A DNA stretch of 64,000 nucleotides from Sulfuricurvum sp. (lineage in GTDB: Bacteria; Campylobacterota; Campylobacteria; Campylobacterales; Sulfurimonadaceae). Below the pieces are notes generated by a model, which had not been told where the DNA came from, did not search any database, and saw only the letters and a program-made list of their open reading frames with translations. Positions 46,455-55,579 of the stretch are shown here, one piece after another. Positions within the stretch are counted from its first letter, which is position 1, and the number at the start of each line of letters is the position of its first letter. Position numbers and translations under genes: made by a program. Where the stretch lies: positions 1-64,000 of the forward strand of contig NZ_JAQTNN010000009.1 in assembly GCF_028713855.1 (NCBI RefSeq), in the 5' to 3' direction.

Positions 46455-47060
46455 ATGAGAAACGATTTTGAAAATGCGATGCACTTCCGTCATGCGTGCA
46501 AACTGTTTGATAACACTAAAACAATGAGTAGTGAGGATCTAACCTTTATCCTCGAAGCGGGACGCCTCAGCCCCAGCTCGTTCGGGATGGAGCAATGGCA
46601 GTTTTTCGTTATCCGCGACAGCGCGATGCGTGAAGAAATTCAAGCTGCATCATGGAATCAGCCTCAAATCACGACAGCCTCTGAACTGATCGCGATTGCC
46701 TATAAAAAGAATGTCCGTAGTACCGATGCCTATATCCAAGACGAATTTGCAAAATTCCACTATCCTGATGGACTGCTCGGAATGTACGCAGGATTCGTCG
46801 ATCCTCGCAGTGATGAAGTGTTGGAGTGCTGGTCGTCGCGCCAAGTGTATATCGCGGCGGCAAACATGATGACAGCCGCTGCATCGATCGGGATCGATTC
46901 GTGTCCGATGGAGGGATTTGATCGTGATGCGGTAGAGAAAATCATGGGGATTGATACGGAGGTTTATGGAGTTCCCTTACTCATTCCATTTGGATACCGT
47001 GTCAATGAACAGCCCCCTATACACAGATCTGAATTAAGTGAACTCGTAACGTATATTTAA
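46455..47060 (+). CDS. Nitroreductase-family NAD(P)H oxidoreductase
   Basis: This 201-residue FMN enzyme has FRHACKLFD at the start, the LSPSSFGMEQWQF flavin loop and IDSCPMEGF towards the end, typical of NfsB/YdgI-like nitroreductases. It reduces nitro compounds and quinones. It lies 9 bases after mdaB and 11 before the alcohol dehydrogenase gene, in one operon. Confidence 0.9.
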   Translation: MRNDFENAMHFRHACKLFDNTKTMSSEDLTFILEAGRLSPSSFGMEQWQFFVIRDSAMREEIQAASWNQPQITTASELIAIAYKKNVRSTDAYIQDEFAKFHYPDGLLGMYAGFVDPRSDEVLECWSSRQVYIAAANMMTAAASIGIDSCPMEGFDRDAVEKIMGIDTEVYGVPLLIPFGYRVNEQPPIHRSELSELVTYI

Positions 47061-47071
47061 CAAGGAAACTA

Positions 47072-48217
47072 ATGAACGCATTTACCTACTACAACCCTAC
47101 CCGAATCGAATTCGGACGCGGAAAAGAAAACAACATCGGAGAAATGATCGCCGAGCAGGGGATCAAACGTCTCCTCCTCGTCTACGGAACGGGTTCGATC
47201 AAAAAAAACGGCTTATACGACAGAATTGTTCAGAGTCTCACAACAGCAGGAATCACATTTGAAGAACTTGATGGAGTCGTAAGCAATCCCCTGCTCTCCC
47301 GCGTTCATGATGGAATCGAAATAGTAAAATCACATAATCTACAAGCCGTTCTCGGAGTCGGCGGAGGCTCAGTCGTCGATTCGGCTAAAGCGATCGCTGC
47401 AGGAGCAGTATACGATGGAGACGTATGGGATTTTTTCATCCAAAAAGCATCTATCACGGCTGCTCTTCCTGTCTATGCAGTCATGACCCTTGCAGCAACT
47501 GCCAGTGAAATGAACGGCAACTCAGTCGTAATGAACGATACGACCAAACAAAAATACTCCATTGCGTCCGTATTCGTTAACCCTAAAATTTCGATTATCA
47601 ATCCCGAACTGATGATGAGCGTTACACCGGAATATCTGGCTTATTCGGCAACCGATATTATTGCACATACCATTGAAGTCTATTTTACCGCCGACGATCA
47701 TCCCCACTTTCAGTCCAGACTCGTCGAATCAATTGTCAAAACAGTTATTGAAACAACTGAAATCCTTCTCAAAGATCCGCAAAATTACAATGCGCGTTCC
47801 GAGTTTGCGTGGGCTTCTACACAAGCACTCAACGGTTTGACAAACTCAGGAACTGGCGGTGGAAGTTTTCCAAATCACATGATCGAACACGCCCTCTCTG
47901 CCCTCTTTAATATCGCTCACGGTGCAGGTTTAGCCATTGTAATACCGGCATGGATGAAATGGTACAAAGGGCAAAATCCGGCTCAGTTTGAACGCTTTGC
48001 CAAAGAGGTTTTCGGACTCGAAACAGCAGATGAAGGAATCAGTGCATTGGAAAATTGGTTTAACTCTATCGGTGCACCGGTTACCCTCTCAGCTGCAAAT
48101 ATTCCGCAAGAGCGTATTGGTGAAATTGCAGAAAATGCTCATGGGTTAGCACTATTGTGGGGTATGGGAGAAGAATATTCTTCCCAGACAATCGCCACTA
48201 TCCTTCAAAATGCTTAA
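47072..48217 (+). CDS. Iron-containing alcohol dehydrogenase (YqhD/BDH type)
   Basis: This 381-residue group III dehydrogenase begins YNPTRIEFGRGK. It has the NAD(P)-binding VLGVGGGSVVDSAKAIA and metal ligands in YSATDIIAHTIE and MIEHALSALFNIAHGAGLA. It is close to YqhD, which reduces short-chain reactive aldehydes with NADPH, so aldehyde detoxification fits the operon with mdaB and the nitroreductase. Confidence 0.93.
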   Translation: MNAFTYYNPTRIEFGRGKENNIGEMIAEQGIKRLLLVYGTGSIKKNGLYDRIVQSLTTAGITFEELDGVVSNPLLSRVHDGIEIVKSHNLQAVLGVGGGSVVDSAKAIAAGAVYDGDVWDFFIQKASITAALPVYAVMTLAATASEMNGNSVVMNDTTKQKYSIASVFVNPKISIINPELMMSVTPEYLAYSATDIIAHTIEVYFTADDHPHFQSRLVESIVKTVIETTEILLKDPQNYNARSEFAWASTQALNGLTNSGTGGGSFPNHMIEHALSALFNIAHGAGLAIVIPAWMKWYKGQNPAQFERFAKEVFGLETADEGISALENWFNSIGAPVTLSAANIPQERIGEIAENAHGLALLWGMGEEYSSQTIATILQNA

Positions 48218-48244
48218 ATTCACACAAGACGTGTAACGTATTAT

Positions 48245-48547
48245 TTAACAGACAATAATCTTCTCTCCGTAGCGCTTTTTACGCTCGGTGGTATAAGCCC
48301 ACCATACACGAGCCTCTCCTCCGTTCATAAAATCGGTGATCGACATCAGCACATCGAGCATGCACGGGTCTTGTTTCTCCCCAAACGCTTTGCAAAATCG
48401 AACATACAAATCATACGGGTCCTCTCCGCGAAGCTGATTTGGGTGAGTAATACCGATTCGGGTAAAATCAGCGGCAACCGTTTTACCGACATTGGGAAGA
48501 TCAGTCAGTTTTTCGACTTTTTCACGAATGACTTTCGCAGGGTTCAT
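48245..48547 (-). CDS. Helix-hairpin-helix protein, Cdd1 family
   Basis: This 100-residue protein has an HhH motif (LPNVGKTVAADFTRIGI) and the family core PYDLYVRFCKAFGEKQDPCMLDVL, matching the Cdd1 (pathogenicity locus) family of TfoX-C-like DNA-binding proteins. Function is unclear. It lies 11 bases downstream of an ABC ATPase gene. Confidence 0.82.
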   Translation of the reverse strand: MNPAKVIREKVEKLTDLPNVGKTVAADFTRIGITHPNQLRGEDPYDLYVRFCKAFGEKQDPCMLDVLMSITDFMNGGEARVWWAYTTERKKRYGEKIIVC

Positions 48548-48558
48548 GAGTATAACCT

Positions 48559-49356
48559 TTACGTTTTAGGATGTATCGAATAACGTCCATATCTTTTATC
48601 TACTTCTAGCGACGTGTTGAATATAGTTGATAGGTTGTCACTGTTTAACACCTCTTCTTTCTTTCCTGCTGCATAGATTACTCCCTCTTTTAACAATACC
48701 GCTTTAGTGATCTCTTCAAATACCTCTTCGATATGATGTGTCACCAAAATAACCGTCGTACCGCTATTAGCCAAAGAGCGCATCATCTCTATAAAATCAA
48801 GCTGCGATTTAATATCCAGTCCTACCGTCGGTTCGTCAAGCAAAATCGCTTTTACCGGATGAACAAGCGCACGAGCTACGATACATTTTCGAAGCTCTCC
48901 CGTCGACATCTCACTCAAATGTTTTTCTCTCAGGTGTTCGATTCCCAACCGCATCATGGCGCGTTCAGCCGCTTCGATCTGCTCACTAGTCACCTCTAAA
49001 TGATCAAACAACCCTATCGTTCCGTTAAAACCGCTCAGTACCGTCTCAAACCCGCTGAGATAGCCGCTCTCAAATGCGAAACGGGTATGCAGATCGTTCG
49101 TAACAACCCCTAAATGCTTACGTAATTCAGTGATAACCCATCGTTCATTACCCAATATCTCTCTTCTAAACGGCTCATCGATATAAGACGGATACAGTTC
49201 GCAATTAATCAGTTTGATAAGGCTCGATTTCCCAGAACCGTTTGCCCCAAGGATAACACAGTGCTCCCCTTGATCGATTTGAAGCGAAATATTTTTTAGG
49301 ACCGGAGATTGGGTGTACGTGAGTTGGACATTGTCGAATAATACTATCGAATTCAT
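48559..49356 (-). CDS. ABC transporter ATP-binding protein, stand-alone
   Basis: This 265-residue ATPase has Walker A GANGSGKSS, signature MSTGELRKC and Walker B AILLDEPTVGLD with a switch His (VTHHIEE). No permease or binding protein is adjacent. It is similar in layout to the YbbA/ModF-like ATPases that may act without a classical permease. It is in one run with Tag and the Cdd1-type gene. Confidence 0.85.
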   Translation of the reverse strand: MNSIVLFDNVQLTYTQSPVLKNISLQIDQGEHCVILGANGSGKSSLIKLINCELYPSYIDEPFRREILGNERWVITELRKHLGVVTNDLHTRFAFESGYLSGFETVLSGFNGTIGLFDHLEVTSEQIEAAERAMMRLGIEHLREKHLSEMSTGELRKCIVARALVHPVKAILLDEPTVGLDIKSQLDFIEMMRSLANSGTTVILVTHHIEEVFEEITKAVLLKEGVIYAAGKKEEVLNSDNLSTIFNTSLEVDKRYGRYSIHPKT

Positions 49357-49362
49357 TTAAAA

Positions 49363-49932
49363 TCATTTCCTTATTTGTTTGCACATACAGCTATTTTCAT
49401 GATCGTCGATCATCCCACATGCTTGCATAAACGCGTACATGGTAGTCGTTCCGATAAATTTAAATCCCCGTGTTTTGAGCTCTTTTGTAATAGTATCGGA
49501 AATATCTGAGGTACACGCCGCTTCTTTGTAATCAGAAACATCATTAATAATTGCTCTTCCGCCCACTTTTCCCCAAAAATACGTATCCAAGGAACCGTAC
49601 TCTTTTTGAATCTCTAAAAACCCTCGTGCATTCGTGATAATCGCTTCAATTTTGGGACGGCTTTTTACCACAAGTCCGCTGTTGAGTATGCAATCTATGT
49701 CTGCCTCCCCATAGTGTGCCACCTTATTCAGATCAAATTCCTCAAATGCTTCGCGATACCCTTCACGTTTTTTGAGGATCGTCAGCCAGCTCAAACCTGC
49801 CGATTGGGTCTCTAAACTAAAGAGTTCAAAAAGGGTTCGATCATCGTGTAAAGGCTTCCCCCACTCTTCATCATGATAAGCGACATAGACAGGATCACTC
49901 AGTTTGACCCATCCGCAGCGTGAAACCGGCAT
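49363..49932 (-). CDS. tag: DNA-3-methyladenine glycosylase I
   Basis: This 189-residue protein matches Tag over its length: the zinc and base pocket start RCGWVKLSDPVYVAYHDEEW, FELFSLETQSAGLSWLTIL, and the C-terminal GTTMYAFMQACGMIDDH. It removes 3-methyladenine from alkylated DNA. An alkyl-DNA methyltransferase (Ogt) is encoded about 1 kb away on the other strand, making a small alkylation-repair neighbourhood. Confidence 0.95.
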   Translation of the reverse strand: MPVSRCGWVKLSDPVYVAYHDEEWGKPLHDDRTLFELFSLETQSAGLSWLTILKKREGYREAFEEFDLNKVAHYGEADIDCILNSGLVVKSRPKIEAIITNARGFLEIQKEYGSLDTYFWGKVGGRAIINDVSDYKEAACTSDISDTITKELKTRGFKFIGTTTMYAFMQACGMIDDHENSCMCKQIRK

Positions 49933-50048
49933 AATACCCTCCGCTTTTTATATCATAAATATAATAGCATAAGTCATTCAACAGAGAAATTTAATTGCTT
50001 CATGCCATATTTTGTTCTATAATGAGCCAATTTTTCCAAAGGAATACG

Positions 50049-51008
50049 ATGGCACTCGATCTCTCCGATACGCTCGTCGTCGGTATCACCGCTACGGCGC
50101 TGTTTGACCTATCCGAATCCGACCGCGTCTTTAAAGAACAGTATCAAAACGATCCCGATAGTGCGATCGAAGTGTACCGTCAATATATGTCCGAACGGGA
50201 AAACGATATCCTCGACCAAGGAACCGGTTTTCCACTCGTCAAAGCACTTCTCGAACTAAACCGATATCAAAAAGAGGGAGAGACTCCTCTCGTCGAAGTG
50301 GTCATCATGTCGCGAAATAGTCCAGAAACGGGTCTGCGTGTCCTTAATACAATCCGTAAAATGGGACTGCCGATTTCACGTTCAGCCTTTACCGCCGGAG
50401 AGACGGTCGTCGATTATCTGGATGCTTTTGACGTCGATCTCTTCCTCACAACCGATATTCCCGATGCACAGCAGGTAATAGACAGCCGTATCTGTGCCGC
50501 CGCCGTCGTCAAAGCACCTCCGAAGGAGATAGGTTCAACTCCTGAAGGACAGGTTCGGATCGCCTTCGACGGTGATGCAGTACTTTTTGATGACAGCAGT
50601 GAGCTCCTCTACAAACAACACGGGCTAAAAGCGTTCCATGCCGCCGAAGATGCCGCTCAGGACACCCCTTTGGGTGAAGGGCCTTACGCGACTCTGCTAA
50701 AAAAACTCTCCCGACTCCAAGACCGTCTGCCGATTCGCGTCGAATACTCCCCTATTCGCATCGCCATCGTCACCGCACGCAGTTCACCGGCTGAAATGAG
50801 AGTCATTAAAACACTTCGAGAGTGGGGAGTTTATGTGGATGAAGCATTTTTTCTGGGAGGGGTTGAAAAGAGCCGCGTTCTAAAGGCCTTCAAACCCCAC
50901 ATCTTTTTCGACGATCAGGATGTCCATCTCGATACTGCCGCGCATGCCGTCCCTTCCGGAAAAGTCCCCTATCACAGCGATTCGCCACTCCACACATCTA
51001 ACTCGTGA
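50049..51008 (+). CDS. 5'-nucleotidase (NT5C1-like family)
   Basis: This 319-residue protein matches the cytosolic 5'-nucleotidase family PF06189 (LDLSDTLVVGITATALFDLS, GFPLVKALLELN, VVIMSRNSPETGLRV, IAFDGDAVLFDD). The start at 50049 follows AAAGGAA; the longer frame from 49995 lacks a site. It dephosphorylates nucleoside monophosphates. Its end overlaps the start of the ogt gene (GTGA). Confidence 0.88.
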   Translation: MALDLSDTLVVGITATALFDLSESDRVFKEQYQNDPDSAIEVYRQYMSERENDILDQGTGFPLVKALLELNRYQKEGETPLVEVVIMSRNSPETGLRVLNTIRKMGLPISRSAFTAGETVVDYLDAFDVDLFLTTDIPDAQQVIDSRICAAAVVKAPPKEIGSTPEGQVRIAFDGDAVLFDDSSELLYKQHGLKAFHAAEDAAQDTPLGEGPYATLLKKLSRLQDRLPIRVEYSPIRIAIVTARSSPAEMRVIKTLREWGVYVDEAFFLGGVEKSRVLKAFKPHIFFDDQDVHLDTAAHAVPSGKVPYHSDSPLHTSNS

Positions 51009-51466
51009 TACGCTACATCAATACCCCGCTTGGCACTATGATCGCAGTAACCGACGGCGAAGCAATTATCTCGCTTGATTTTACCGATGAGGTATCTATG
51101 AACGATCATAGCGATCATCCGCTGTTGCTACAACTGGAAAAGGAACTGGGAGAATATTTCGTTGGCAAAAGAGCCTCTTTTAGCCTCCCCTTAAATCCGA
51201 CAGGAACACCGTTTCAAAAGAGCGTTTGGAATACACTGATCACAATCGCTTACGGCCAAACGATCACCTACGCTGAGGAGGCAAAACGGTTCGGAAATCC
51301 CAAAGCAACCCGTGCCGTCGCTAATGCCAACGGTCGTAACCCCATAGCAATCCTCATCCCCTGCCATCGTGTCATTGCTACAGGCGGCGGACTGGGAGGA
51401 TACAGCGGAGGGATAGAGAAAAAAGAGTTTTTATTACGGCTGGAGAGCGAAAAAAGCTCGCACTAG
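51005..51466 (+). CDS. ogt: Methylated-DNA--protein-cysteine methyltransferase
   Basis: This 153-residue protein starts with GTG at 51005, overlapping the previous gene. It has the active-site IPCHRVI with acceptor Cys C120 and the helix-turn-helix recognition part (TPFQKSVWNTL, ANGRNPIAI). It repairs O6-alkylguanine by transferring the alkyl group to itself. The short form without an Ada regulatory domain is Ogt-like. Confidence 0.95.
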   Translation: MIRYINTPLGTMIAVTDGEAIISLDFTDEVSMNDHSDHPLLLQLEKELGEYFVGKRASFSLPLNPTGTPFQKSVWNTLITIAYGQTITYAEEAKRFGNPKATRAVANANGRNPIAILIPCHRVIATGGGLGGYSGGIEKKEFLLRLESEKSSH

Positions 51467-51468
51467 GA

Positions 51469-51999
51469 CTATTGCCCCAGAGCGAAGACGTTGGACAGGG
51501 TATTAATATAGTTAAAATAGCCGGTGATCGCGACCGCTTCTACGATCTGAACATCCGTGTATCCTAACACTTTTAGAGCATCGATCTCTTCTTTGAGAAT
51601 TTTATAGTTCTCTTTTTTAGACGCTTTGATACAGAAATTAAGCAGTGCTTTTTCGGCATCACTAGTCGAGATAGCATCTACACCCTCTAACACCTCTTCG
51701 ATCCGCTGTTCCGAGAGTCCCAACATCTTTGCAATCGATTTATGGACATCGACACACATCTTACAGCCGTTCTCTTTTGAGATCAAAAGGGCAATAGACT
51801 CTTTAATATCATAAGAGAGTGTCGTCTCATCAAGTAAAAAGCGTTGAATCATCCCATCCGTTGCAAAATAGATCTTTTCATCCAATGCCAACAGTTTGAA
51901 TATCTCCCCCAGTTTTCCCGTTTTTTCTAAAATCGGGCGGGCTTTCTCCTGGACAGCAGGGCTCATCTCTTCAAATTCGGGTAATGCTATATGTGCCAT
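51469..51999 (-). CDS. AhpD-like carboxymuconolactone decarboxylase-family protein
   Basis: This 176-residue all-helical protein has the AhpD-type motif E-x2-C-x2-C-x3-H visible as KENGCKMCVDVHKS (C79, C82, H86). Such proteins are alkylhydroperoxidase-like disulfide reductases. The start at 51999 is chosen for the family-like N-terminus (MAHIALPEFEEMSP) with GGAAAACA just upstream. It follows the deformylase-like membrane gene in the same orientation, 35 bases apart. Confidence 0.88.
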   Translation of the reverse strand: MAHIALPEFEEMSPAVQEKARPILEKTGKLGEIFKLLALDEKIYFATDGMIQRFLLDETTLSYDIKESIALLISKENGCKMCVDVHKSIAKMLGLSEQRIEEVLEGVDAISTSDAEKALLNFCIKASKKENYKILKEEIDALKVLGYTDVQIVEAVAITGYFNYINTLSNVFALGQ

Positions 52000-52034
52000 T
52001 GTTTTCCTTTTTATGCGATTTAAATACTTCAGAG

Positions 52035-52841
52035 TTACGGCGCAACCCAGAAAAATACACCGAGACCGACGAGCAGAAGCTGTGTTGCCATAATCGCGGT
52101 CGTGCCGATAATATTGCCTATCTGGCAGCTCGTACATTGTTTATAAAGTCGGGACTCATACAAAGCATAGAAAAAGTATGCGATCATCAATACCGGTACG
52201 GCGAGGAGAAGATAGGTATCGATCCGATAAATCAGCTCACGCACTCCGGCAGAAGTGAAAAATGGGATGATGAAGCTCAGAGCAATAAGGGCCATCACAT
52301 ATTTTGCTCCCCGTTTGAAATAATCGCGGACGAATACCATCGGACAGGAACTGCCGTTTGCTACAAGTCCGAATTCAAGATGATTATTAATTCGTTGTTT
52401 CATCTCCCGATCAACCCGATCAACAAAGGTACTTCCAAAACAATAATCAAGCTGATGTTGGAAAATACGTGCCGAATCACCGGAAAGATCCTGATGATGC
52501 GGTTCCCCTTTTTCATCTTCATAAATGACGGTTACATTTTCAAAGCGCTCAACGTCTACACTAAAACCCTCATAATAGGTACTTCGCTCCGTTTGTATCA
52601 CGTTTCCGATACATTTGATCACACGTGCGTTAACATACGGAAGATATGTATCAGCATTTTTAATAACAATAACGTTGTACTGGATACCGATCATAATCGC
52701 ACTCAGCGCATCCAAATCGTTTTCCTTCATCGTATCGACCATATCGGTGATCCATTGAAGCAATTCATCATTAAAAAAGCGGACGTTAGCCGAGATAAGA
52801 CGAATTCTTGAATCCGGATATTTGAGCAGCGGTTGAACCAT
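52035..52841 (-). CDS. Membrane-anchored peptide-deformylase-like protein with lost catalytic residues
   Basis: This 268-residue protein has an N-terminal part (1-145) that follows peptide deformylase from start to end: LLKYPDSRIRLISANV, DELLQWITDMVDTM, IGIQYNVIVI, YVNARVI and STFVDRV. Its three catalytic motifs are lost: the G-x-G-A-A-x-Q loop reads DALSAIM, EGCLS reads EGFSV (91-95, no Cys), and HExDH reads HQLDY (129-133). A C-terminal part holds three transmembrane segments (about 181-198, 208-228, 242-265) with a CTSC motif in the loop. So it is a pseudo-deformylase tethered to the membrane; the role is unknown. Confidence 0.75.
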   Translation of the reverse strand: MVQPLLKYPDSRIRLISANVRFFNDELLQWITDMVDTMKENDLDALSAIMIGIQYNVIVIKNADTYLPYVNARVIKCIGNVIQTERSTYYEGFSVDVERFENVTVIYEDEKGEPHHQDLSGDSARIFQHQLDYCFGSTFVDRVDREMKQRINNHLEFGLVANGSSCPMVFVRDYFKRGAKYVMALIALSFIIPFFTSAGVRELIYRIDTYLLLAVPVLMIAYFFYALYESRLYKQCTSCQIGNIIGTTAIMATQLLLVGLGVFFWVAP

Positions 52842-52915
52842 TAGAAAAACCTCGATAGTTACAGATAAATATTAAAGCAAATAAACAAAAAGCGTTGAGT
52901 AACACTTGACGTTTT

Positions 52916-52934
52916 GAATTATAGGGTATAATTC
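52916..52934. promoter_or_regulatory. Perfect 19-bp dyad in the MerR promoter region
   Basis: GAATTATAGGGTATAATTC, with 8-bp arms around GGG, overlaps a TATAAT box 28 bases before the MerR start. MerR-family operators are dyads between or across -35 and -10 boxes, so autoregulation is likely. Confidence 0.6.
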
Positions 52935-52961
52935 TTATATACGTATTAATCAAGGGAAATC

Positions 52962-53648
52962 ATGGATTATAAAATATCAGAACTCGTAGAACTCACCCAT
53001 GTTCCGAAATCGACTATTTTATACTACATCAAAGAAGGGTTGCTTCCAGAAGCCCAAAAGCTCAAATCCAATGTCCACCGCTATAGTGAAGAGCACGTTG
53101 AACTCATTAAATACATCAAATACATGCAGCAAGAGATGGGAAGTTCCATCGAACAGATCAAAGGAATTTTGCAGCATAAAAATCAATCGATGGCGAGTTC
53201 TTTTTCGATGCTTGCACCTCTCATGGAGACGCTAAGCGGTATTCCGGCCACGGCAAAACATTACACTAAACAAGAGTTTATCGATTATTTCGATGTTGAG
53301 GCTGTCTTATTGGAACAACTTCTGGAAGACAATATCCTGGTTCCGACCAATACAGATGACTTTACCGATAAAGAGGCATCGATCATACGTCTCATTGAAG
53401 ACTACATCGAAATAGGCCTTGATTACACGCTGCTCAAAACATATGTCAACCAAGCAAAAGCAATGGCTGATTTAGAGTGCCAATTACAAAAACAGCTGTG
53501 CAAAAGACGCACCGATGAGAATTTTTCGACCCTTTGGAAAATTATGTTTGAAACTCTTTTTAATGCCAAATCGTATCTTTTCAGCCGCTATACCCACAAA
53601 GAGCTAATGGAAGTTCTGCAAGAAGAAATCAGAGAAAAAAAGGACTGA
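52962..53648 (+). CDS. MerR-family transcriptional regulator
   Basis: This 228-residue protein has an N-terminal MerR winged helix (YKISELVELTHVPKSTILYY, then HRYSEEHVELIKYIKYMQ) and a coiled-coil helix. The 130 or so residues after residue 95 are helical and of unknown ligand type. There is no conserved Cys array, so it is not a classical metal sensor. It is divergent from the pseudo-deformylase gene, with a strong dyad in the intergenic region. Confidence 0.88.
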   Translation: MDYKISELVELTHVPKSTILYYIKEGLLPEAQKLKSNVHRYSEEHVELIKYIKYMQQEMGSSIEQIKGILQHKNQSMASSFSMLAPLMETLSGIPATAKHYTKQEFIDYFDVEAVLLEQLLEDNILVPTNTDDFTDKEASIIRLIEDYIEIGLDYTLLKTYVNQAKAMADLECQLQKQLCKRRTDENFSTLWKIMFETLFNAKSYLFSRYTHKELMEVLQEEIREKKD

Positions 53649-53739
53649 TACTCCTCAAAATATTGCTTGAAAAGAAGTAAACAGATAATCATCATGTGAG
53701 GCTGACATATGTCAAGCGACACATAATCCTACGTATAGA

Positions 53740-55410
53740 TTAATTGTGAAAAACATATTGATTTTTACCGCTTTCTTTTGCCACATACATAGCCTGATCC
53801 GCATGTCGAAGCAATGTATCGGAAGCGGCATTATCATGCGGATACAACGTTACACCGATACTTGCGGATACATTGACAGCTTCTTTATTTGGGACAATAA
53901 ATGGTTCAATAATGCTATCCAAAATTTTGGTGATGGTCGTCTCGCATTCTTCTACTGTATTTAGATTTAAAAGCAATATAGCGAACTCATCTCCCCCCAT
54001 TCTGGCAACCGTGTCACTTTCTCTGACACACTTTTGCATCCGACTCGCCATTTCTACCAACAATGTATCGCCGACACTGTGCCCGAAATCGTCGTTAACA
54101 GGTTTAAATTCATCCAAATCCAGAAAACAGACTGCCATCATGCTGTTAAGACGTTTTGAAATCATCATGGCTTGATTGATTCTCTCAGCAAATAACAAGC
54201 GATTCGGCAATCCTGTCAAAGAGTCGTAAAATGCCATCCTCTCCAACGTCGATTCATAATCTTTTCCTGTCGTTATATCCGTCAACAATCCAACATAACT
54301 TGACGTTTTCCCTTCTGAATCGCTAATGGCAGAAATGGTCAGTCTCTCTACAAAAATTTCTCCGCTTTTTCTCCGATTCCAAATTTCACCAATCCAATAC
54401 TTATTGCGGATGAGTTCATTCCACATATTTTTGTAAAATGCATTATCGTGTTTATCGGATTTTAGAAATCCCGCATTTTGCCCTACAACCTCATCGTTTG
54501 AATATCCTGTGATAAGACTATACGCCTCATTAGCTTCGACAATGGTTCCTTTTGTATCGGTAATAACAATCCCCTCTTTTGCACTCGTAAAGACGCTTGC
54601 AAGAAGTTTTAATTTCTCTTCGGTTTTTTTCCGATCGGTGATATTTTTGACAATATGTAAGCCGTATTGACCATCATTGTATGGATAGGTGGTGACTTCT
54701 ACATCAAATACAAAGCCGTCGTGTCGCTTATGTTTAGTTTCAAAATGGATTACTTTTTTAAGACGAATCGTCTTTCTAATGTTTTTTAACTCATTTATAG
54801 TAATAACCGGATCAATATCAAAAGGTGTTTTACCGATCATTTCCTCTTTAGTATATCCCAGTGAATCGCAAGCGGCTTGATTAACATAGATGATTTCACT
54901 TTTTTCATTGAACAAATAAACAGCATCGGTGATCATATTTAACGCTAAATCCGCTAGCTGAAGCTGATTTTCAATATTCCGCCGTTCCGATATATCAAGA
55001 TTAAAGCAGGTTAGAGCGATCACTTTTTTATGGGCATCATCGTAGATCGGTGAATAAAAAGTTTGCCAAAATTTTCGAGACAATACTTCATCACCGTATT
55101 CCGTCTCATCGACAAATGATTCACCTCTAAGTGCTCTGTCAAAAAGAGCTTTAGCCTTTCGGATATCATCTTCACGAACTATAATCTCCAGCATATTTAA
55201 ACCCAGTTCAATCTCTTTGCCCCAAATGGTCTGCATGACCTCTTTGTGCCCATGGTTGAATGCTATATACTTATATTCTCTGTCTAAAGCAAAGATCATA
55301 ATGTTTGGTGAACTTTCTAAAATAGTTTGGAGCAAATTAATATTGGTCGTATTACTGACAGAGTGGATTTCGTGAAGATCATTTTGAAGAATATGTTTAT
55401 CTTTAGCCAT
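53740..55410 (-). CDS. PAS(x3)-GGDEF diguanylate cyclase
   Basis: This 556-residue soluble protein has three PAS domains (about 25-140, 145-260 and 265-385) and a GGDEF domain (about 390-555). The active site is MGGDEF and the I-site RESD is intact 5 residues upstream, so it should make cyclic-di-GMP and be product-inhibited. No membrane segment is seen; the sensed signal is unknown. It stands alone between a MerR gene and a hypothetical gene. Confidence 0.93.
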   Translation of the reverse strand: MAKDKHILQNDLHEIHSVSNTTNINLLQTILESSPNIMIFALDREYKYIAFNHGHKEVMQTIWGKEIELGLNMLEIIVREDDIRKAKALFDRALRGESFVDETEYGDEVLSRKFWQTFYSPIYDDAHKKVIALTCFNLDISERRNIENQLQLADLALNMITDAVYLFNEKSEIIYVNQAACDSLGYTKEEMIGKTPFDIDPVITINELKNIRKTIRLKKVIHFETKHKRHDGFVFDVEVTTYPYNDGQYGLHIVKNITDRKKTEEKLKLLASVFTSAKEGIVITDTKGTIVEANEAYSLITGYSNDEVVGQNAGFLKSDKHDNAFYKNMWNELIRNKYWIGEIWNRRKSGEIFVERLTISAISDSEGKTSSYVGLLTDITTGKDYESTLERMAFYDSLTGLPNRLLFAERINQAMMISKRLNSMMAVCFLDLDEFKPVNDDFGHSVGDTLLVEMASRMQKCVRESDTVARMGGDEFAILLLNLNTVEECETTITKILDSIIEPFIVPNKEAVNVSASIGVTLYPHDNAASDTLLRHADQAMYVAKESGKNQYVFHN

Positions 55411-55579
55411 TCTCCTAATCCTTGAATACTTTCGTATTACTTTAGAGATAACACGTAATAATATAAAATAAAAATATTGATGTAAAAATATTTTATCAAA
55501 AAAAATAAATTCTATGTATAAATATGTCTATTGTATGTTTTTTTTGTAACTTCAAGTTACAATTTAAGTATAAATCTTT

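Noticed and set aside
51984..52811. Long plus-strand frame opposite the pseudo-deformylase gene
   Set aside because: It is the shadow of the minus-strand gene, whose product shows a recognisable fold and membrane helices; the plus-strand translation shows none.
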